This document shows positions 57,501-64,000 of a stretch of DNA of 64,000 nucleotides, one piece after another. Each line of letters begins with the position of its first letter. Position 1 is the first letter of the stretch. The notes under the pieces are model-generated. The model did no database searches. It was not told where the DNA came from and saw only the letters and a list, made by a program, of their open reading frames with translations. This stretch comes from Phytoseiulus persimilis (taxonomy: Eukaryota; Arthropoda; Arachnida; Mesostigmata; Phytoseiidae), in the NCBI GenBank assembly GCA_037576195.1, contig CM075101.1, forward strand, positions 38,192,001 through 38,256,000, in the 5' to 3' direction. The translations under genes were made by a program, and so were the position numbers.

Positions 57501-60500
57501 ATCGCTGGGCTTGAGCAAAATTCTGATTTCTCCACCCGACGACCTCCAAAGGATGCAATGGAGGAGCGCGAAAACCGGTCCCACCGCTTCAGAAGGACGA
57601 GATCGAGCGGTTGGTTTATTCTCGTTGTCACTCAGCACATGAGTTGATGGTATCATGGCGACTGTCAGGAACGTCGGGCGTTTGGGAAGAGAACCAGCTT
57701 CTTTCTGCTGGGAGAAGCAGATGTAATCTTAGGCTGCGGGTCGGGTTGCCGGCGACAAGAGGCCAATGAGCGACGGCTCGAAGCACGAGCGGGACCAACC
57801 ACCCGTTCGTTGGGCCCATACTGCTCCAGCATTCGAGCTGAGTGTTGTCGCGGACCGCAAGCAATTTACGGCCCCGACGCTACCTGTCGATCGCGATCAC
57901 AGCAGTTATTTTTTCTGAATCAATCGGGTAGAGCTCACTGATTGGGTGTCACCGACCGCCGGTGTCAAGTTCAGCTCATTCCCAGCGGACGATGTCATTA
58001 CAGGAGCGAGAGACGTGGCGCATCAAGACGCTGATGCGCGTTTGGGATTTCTATCGTCGCCCCGTATTGTAAACTCGGCTTCGCATCTGCACTCCCGACT
58101 CCATGCGGGTCACTTCGAGCGCGCTGGTCATGCGAGTTTCTCGTCGTCGCCGCCAAAGCTTTCCAACCTTCGAGAACACTTTCGATCATTTCCGAATGGT
58201 TCCATGGCTGCCGACATCAATTTGCGGCTGCAATCGTTGTCAGTCCGAGGAGAATCGGGAAATTCAGTGTAACCCGCCGGATGATGATGACTCTTGGCAT
58301 TATATTGAATCCTACGCGCGCATGTCAGGCCGCATCGGGTTATGTGACAAGTCGTGATCACTGTAATCATTCAACGATGCAGCCGACGAGCGAATCCGTT
58401 CCATTGTCACGCACCTATCTGTGGAGTGCAGGTCAGCTGGGACGCATGGATATACCACATGAGATACCCAAGTTACTCGGCGAGAAGCGTCCTCGTCCCG
58501 AGGAACAGTTCTTCCCGAGCTGACCTCCGTTTTCCTTCAGGGCGCTTTCAGCACAGGAGACCACACTCATCGCGAATTTTTGTGTCGCCGGGAGAGTGAG
58601 CACGGCTTCAGCCACTCTCCGGATCAGAGGTTCTGCCATGCGGAATGATCTGCCTCTCTTCTTCAGTCCTACTGACACTTTTCCGAGCAATTTTTCTCAT
58701 CACTCATTGCACCGCTTTATTGTCCATCGAGTTCTGAGGCGAGAGTCTCAAGTTCCGCACGGAGCCGCAGGACTCCCCGGAATCGAGAAAGGATGGAGGG
58801 AACGCGATTCAGGAATTCCGCATCGTTTCGATTTTGAAGGGTTTTCTCTGCTTCACCTGTTCGATCCCCTGGAATAGCTCAACCCTCATAGTTCCCCCGT
58901 TAGGAAGATGGGGATACGGCGCGCGAGTCCTATCGAGAAAAGCTCGGAAATATTACTCCGCCCTGGTTCGGCGATGACTCGTGTCGATCTCAACTCGAGC
59001 AAGCTCGCCGAGCAACAAGCCGTCCTAACGACGATGGACGTCTCCGCCGAGGAACATGTGCAAGCGTTCCTACGGAGGATTATAAGGTGTTGCTTTCTCC
59101 TCTGTTCAAGGATTTCCGCTCAGGGATTTCGGCCGTTGCATATTGTGTTATGTACAATAGTCTCTGCTCGGCGGCGAATCGCAGGCGTTGCTCGCCACCG
59201 TCGTTCAAAAAGGGCTCGCTACTGTGAGCGGTTCAGAGCTGTTTCAGTCAGACCGGCGACTCGACGGCCCGACGACGAATCTTTGCGCAGCCGCGTAAGA
59301 CGTTCAAATCTGTCCGAGCTACTCGAACACGTCGGTGGAGCAAACACCGCGGCGCCATGAGAAAGTCATCTGTTAAAATCGAAAAGTATTCCACGTAGTC
59401 AACAAATCGAAGGACATAGGGATCAGAGGAGATCGCAGCGGCGATAACAACAGGTGGCCGATGACAATGTACCTATCGTCAAGTAATTCTGTCTCGAGTC
59501 TCCTGCACAGGAGGTCCCTGGTAAACTCGTGTTGTTTTCTCATTTCATCTCACGCCACCGCCGACCTGAGTCCGATATCCAATCAGACCAATAATGCGTG
59601 ATTGACAGCCGTCAGGCGCGAGGATCGTCAGTCACCGAGGCATTCGAAAGGGCAGGGAAGGATACGAAGGGGGAAATAGAGAGAGGAATTCACACTCACG
59701 CGGCGGATAGAGAGCCACCTGAACGGAAGCAATGGTAGGAAAGAAAAAACAGCTTTGTGAACGACGTCTTCTTCGAGTCGAGCAGCGGAAACTCTTTTAC
59801 CACCGCGCACTCAGTCTCCTGGAGCCGGTCCGTTCGACCGACTTGTCATGTTGCACGCGATAGATTCGAAGAAGGTCAGAGCGTTCGAGTTTTTCCCGTA
59901 GCTTGCAGGATAAGCATGACCGTGACCGATAGTTGCAGGAGTGTGCGATGGGAAACTTGGGAATTTATGGAAATTGTGGCGCTTCGTGAATTTTTCAAGG
60001 CGTCGCGACTATGGTCCCGAGATGCACACTCGGTGTCGTCGATCAGAGAAAATGGGCGACTACGGAAATACGTAAGCTCCCGTATTTTCAACTCGACTGG
60101 CGGCTCCCCTCGAGTAGGCGAACTGTCCACGGCGAACAGGAGAGCTCACCAATCGGAGCTCAACAAAGATAGATGATGGAGACATTCGCTCGGAAACTCC
60201 CATCCTCCCCTCCCACGCATACGACCGCCAGGGATGGTACTCATTCGATGAATTCACAGCGCCGTTATTCTGATCAGAAGCTTCCCGCTCGTATCCGATT
60301 CCCGCCTGACAGACCTTCTCCGCTGGCGTTGAGACCGAACCGTGCGCGAAGTTCCGCCATTTTCTTTTCACATGAATGACCGCTGCTCTTAATATCTCCT
60401 TCACTAACTCAGGATAGATTCTTGTCTGAGTGTTGAAACTTGCCCGTGTTAATGTATGGAGAGCCGACCCGTGGTACGGAAACACCGTAATGTGGCAATT

Positions 60501-60604
60501 CGGATCCGGGCCCACGCGGAGGACCATCGAGGAGCAAACTAATAGTTTTGCATTTCATCTCCCCGGCTCCCTCAGCCCAGCTGTTCCATGGCCAAGTTGA
60601 GTTA

Positions 60605-60650
60605 TCCGACTGTCCGCCCGCCCGCCTGCCCGTCCTTCCGCCCGCCTGCC
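60605..60650 (+). repeat. CCG/CCT-rich low-complexity run
   Basis: GTCCGCCCGCCCGCCTGCCCGTCC-type repeats within non-coding sequence. Confidence 0.6.
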
Positions 60651-62637
60651 AGACCGTCAACAGGCTCTTCGCCAAAGTAGTGGTCCTTGGAGAGCCGAGC
60701 AGCGTCTCTGCGGCCGTTAGAAGTTGACGATTGCTTCCAAAGTCGGTCGAGTTGAATTGTTCTCCCCATTTCGTAGTGCGCTGGCGGGATTGTTGGCGAC
60801 ACATCCTTAACCTGGCGCGAGCAATGATACCGAGTGGTTCCCCATTCCTAGGAAGCCCCACCCATTTGAATTTCAATTTGAGGGACGAGATCCAAAATGG
60901 TCCCCTCTCGCAAAAACGTTGTTAAGGAAACAGCGGAAAACTGTAGTCGAGAATCTGATCGACGAACACCCTCGATCTCGGACCCATGTTCTGTGTCCGT
61001 GAGGAGCTCTCGATTGCTCGGAAGAAGAGGCTGATCCTCTCCGAAAGACCGGGACCGGCGACCTGGAGCTGCCAGGCCGTTGAATCTTGACCCCGCGAAA
61101 AATCAAACTGAAAAGGAAATTAGCGAGCCACTTTTCCATGGATTTCTCCGAGCATGCTTGGCGTTCGGATGCCTCGCAGCTGCTCAAACCCGATTTTCAA
61201 CCATCTGAGCCAAGTTTGAAGTTCGAAAGACCTCGAGGCGGGAGGGGCACAACGGAAAGCCGGGCTCTGTGGAGCGAGCAAAGAGTATGCGAGTATACCG
61301 ATTATCCAACTGATCTCGAAGGGCAGACCGAACATGGTCGATGGCTGACGAAGCCGATTGTCGTGAGAAGCGGCAACGACGATCTTAATTCATCTCAGAA
61401 CGTTGAAGTTTCAGGACAGTTTTAATTTGGCCATGATCACGACGCTGTCAACTTGCCGGGCGGCTAGGTACAGAAAGTTGTGACGTCGAGTCTCGCTCGC
61501 TCATCTTGATTTTCTTCTCCAATGCACGCTTAGAATATTTCTCGACTTCGCATCGATGCCCTCCTAATTCCCAACAGTAATCTGCGATGATAACTTCCCC
61601 CAAAAGTCATTACCCGCAATATTGAACAAACATGTCAGTCTTGCCGCTTATTATAACTTTGACTGGACGTGTCATAATGTTATCGAGTTACTTGAGGCGG
61701 TTGTCTCCCGACTGGCACGCCCGAACTTCGTGGAACCGTCTCAACTAGAAGTTGTCGCGAGCTTGAACGAACGAAACTTGGGAGGCGCCGCCAGAAACTC
61801 GGTGTCCGTCAAGGTGAACTGTCCTCACCGCAAACAAACACTGCAATCCGCGAATTTCCGTTCTGAACTGAGGTCGACGAGGGGGAAACTGATTAGCTTC
61901 CTTCCCAGGTAATTTTTGATGATTTTGAACCAGAGGCAAGCTGTGACGAATCGAGGAAATCTCCTCGAGAACTCCTCGGGCTCCAATCATGACGGGCTAG
62001 CTAAGGATCTCGAACATTGCCCCGTCGGCTCGTGAATATTCGATTAGGAACGGCTTCGTTTGGGAAAAAATGGAAGTTCTTCCCGGATGTGGATAGGCCA
62101 TGGGAACGAGTGAAGCAAAGACAACGATGTGAGAACGGTGGGAGCAGAGAGAAAAAATCGGCGGGAGACGATTCACCAGTTTGGCGAAGGAGAAGCCTAA
62201 CCCGATTATGCAGCACTTTTGACGAGGGAATTACCATCGGATTCATGCAGACGTCTTCGATGCGGCTATCTCGATCAACTCCGCAATCAACGATAACTTC
62301 GCTCTTCCGCCATATCTGCAGAGGAGAGGATTCTTTCCGTGGTCCGTCGAGGACGTCCGAGAATCCGTGAGACCTCCGGTGATTTGTTTCTGAGCCCAAC
62401 GGACTCCAGAGTTACGTCGGCAACCGAACCCCACCGCAGGCCAAAGCCCCGACCGATCGCCTGTTTTCTCGCGCCAACAAAAGAAACGTGACTTCGGCGA
62501 TGCAGCTCCACGCGACTCTTGCTGGAGCTGGGCGCAGACGGTCGGACGGACCGCGCGAACCACAGTCTCGTTGAACACGAGTTGCTCTATGAGTGAGTCG
62601 TGTGCGGTCGGAGGCAAGTAGTAAAACTACGAGTGCA

Positions 62638-62675
62638 GCGACAGCAACAGCGACGACGACGATGACAATGAGGAC
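62638..62675 (+). repeat. Imperfect GAC/CAG trinucleotide run
   Basis: A run of CAGCGACAGCAACAGCGACG-like triplets followed by GACGATGACAATGAGG. It explains the artificial valine/alanine-rich hydrophobic stretch in the minus-strand frame here. Confidence 0.7.
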
Positions 62676-64000
62676 GACATGCACACTGGAACTACAAGAA
62701 GGCGAAGAAGGAGGCCACCAAAGCGGATAGGGAACGATGTTGTGACGGCAAACCGATTCGCTTGTTTGAAGCGTCTCGTGGGAGATTGTTCTTTCGCTGT
62801 CGTCGCAGCTCGGTTCGTTTGGATTGAGGAACCGGCGAGGACGGCTCGCCTCCTTGCCGACACTTTGGGCGTCGGCCGGACACATTTCGCTGTGAAGATT
62901 CTCTCCATGGCCATCTTGTCCCGAGTAACACAGTTCGGTTCTCGTACTGTTTGCGTTCGTCGCGCACACGATCGGCCGGAACCCGCCTCGAGGATGAACA
63001 CGACGCTCCCGCTGATGACCGTTTACTGGCAAAAAAAACCGTTGATAACGGTCGCAACAATTGCTCTTTGTCCACTCCCCTCCGGAGTTGAGATGATGAG
63101 GATGTCAGGATCAACGTCCGGCGGGGTGCCCACGCAGCTGACTCTTCAACGTCAAAGACTGCAAGCACTGCGGAGTGGTCACATGCAGCCTTACCCCGCC
63201 GCTTGGAATCGAATGGACCGCTTGTCTCGACATCGTGGTGGTAAGAAGGTCAAGCTGTCCGCTCGCACCACCGCACATGGCGCTACCGTACACAAGATGA
63301 TACACAAACAAAACATGCGGATCCCGAGGGATCCTGTTGCGTCTTCCTGCCGACGACAAGCTGGATTTTCCCTGTTTTGTGTTGTGTGATGGCCTTCTGA
63401 CTGTCGGCCTGTGGAACAGCCTGCGCATTCGACTCACCGACAGACCGCCCGTCAAGCGTACGTCGGGCACACAGAACGTGCAAGCCCCCTCCCCCGCCCG
63501 TCTGTCCACTGGGTTCCCTTAAACGCCCGCTTCCTTTGATTCTGCCCCCTCCCTCTTCTCGTCCCTCCGCTGGTCATGAATAATCTCCCACTGGTTGCTC
63601 CTTGGTGTTCTTCCTTTCGTCTTCGCTTTCATTCGTATATCCACGAGCCGACTCCGGCCCTCTTGCAGGCCGAAACCCCTCGGCCGCCTCGTTGGCGTTC
63701 GCACACTGTTTCTTAGCTTTCTGAACGGTGGCCGGTCCGTTTCGCTCTTTTTCCGCTTTGACGATCTGACGCACGTGTTAATTTGGGTCGCGGGAAACCC
63801 CTGCTCTCCCTTTTACGGCCGGCCTTCTCACTCGTCCGCCTCCCTCCAGCCTGTAAAACCCACAGTGCAGGAGCTCGCCAACAACGTGCTACAGCTCCGG
63901 GGCGTTCGGGGTTGCCGAGGGCCAAACAGAGACCTCCCCGTCGGAAAAGAGCCTTGCGCTTAATCGGTGACCCCCGCGAGTTACTCCCAATTTTCGGAGC

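Larger units (their letters stand above)
42343..64000. other. Long non-coding region, possibly introns of the candidate gene
   Basis: About 21.7 kb without a gene I can support. The texture is GC-balanced with many short tetranucleotide runs. Open frames up to 236 codons occur but show no domain and no consistent splice context. A patch of broken minus-strand frames lies at 44450-45590, a poly-G tract at 48490-48515 and tetranucleotide-rich stretches near 43.3 and 60.6 kb. No RNA gene was recognised. Confidence 0.5.

Noticed and set aside
62412..63032. 206-codon minus-strand frame with a strong hydrophobic segment
   Set aside because: The Val/Ala/Leu run is the translation of the GAC/CAG trinucleotide repeat at 62638-62675, not a real membrane helix.
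62679..63389. 236-codon plus-strand open frame
   Set aside because: Arg-rich start comes from a trinucleotide repeat; no recognisable domain, no splice or promoter context.
1..64000. CRISPR arrays, operons, Shine-Dalgarno sites and other bacterial features
   Set aside because: The genes are split by spliceosomal introns and belong to animal families; no spaced direct repeats of CRISPR type were seen.

Overview
This is a piece of an animal nuclear genome. Six genes are supported, five of them complete and all conserved animal or eukaryotic families: a FAM234-type FG-GAP membrane protein (partial), a CBR1-type carbonyl reductase, spatacsin (SPG11), translation initiation factor eIF3j, U3 snoRNP protein MPP10 and an alpha-1,3-fucosyltransferase. 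Most are split by GT-AG introns, many only 35-130 nt long. Base composition is near 50% GC. Spatacsin and FAM234 point to a metazoan. Compact genes beside a long GC-balanced desert suggest an arthropod, perhaps a mite. That placement is inference and was not tested.

Layout: the left 26 kb is gene-rich. FAM234 (minus) runs off the left edge. The carbonyl reductase (minus, 4992-5849) is uninterrupted and sits head-to-head with spatacsin (plus, 6515-14948, modelled here as 13 exons giving 2,410 aa). Spatacsin ends tail-to-tail with eIF3j (minus, 16513-18136, 4 exons, 227 aa). eIF3j is divergent from MPP10 (plus, 20160-23879, 10 exons, 642 aa), which is followed in tandem by a single-exon fucosyltransferase (plus, 24888-26036). 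The exon models for spatacsin, eIF3j and MPP10 close exactly in phase. They were built by hand from splice signals and family resemblance.

The right 38 kb (26037-64000) holds no gene I can name. It contains two TATA-containing stretches followed by unusually long ATG-free leaders (near 30.2 kb and 41.95 kb). The second leads into a short ATG reading frame ending at a splice donor at 42296-42342, as expected for the first exon of a gene with long introns. It also holds a candidate minus-strand exon near 36 kb, a repeat block that could be a non-autonomous DNA transposon (33.6-34.7 kb), three patches of broken coding-like frames, tetranucleotide-rich sequence and a 26-base poly-G tract.

The genes do not form one pathway. 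They cover lysosome and autophagy maintenance (spatacsin), translation initiation (eIF3j), ribosome biogenesis (MPP10), carbonyl metabolism (CBR) and Golgi glycosylation (FUT). The eIF3j/MPP10 and CBR/SPG11 pairs have divergent starts and may share promoter regions. No rRNA, convincing tRNA, CRISPR array or intact transposase was seen.
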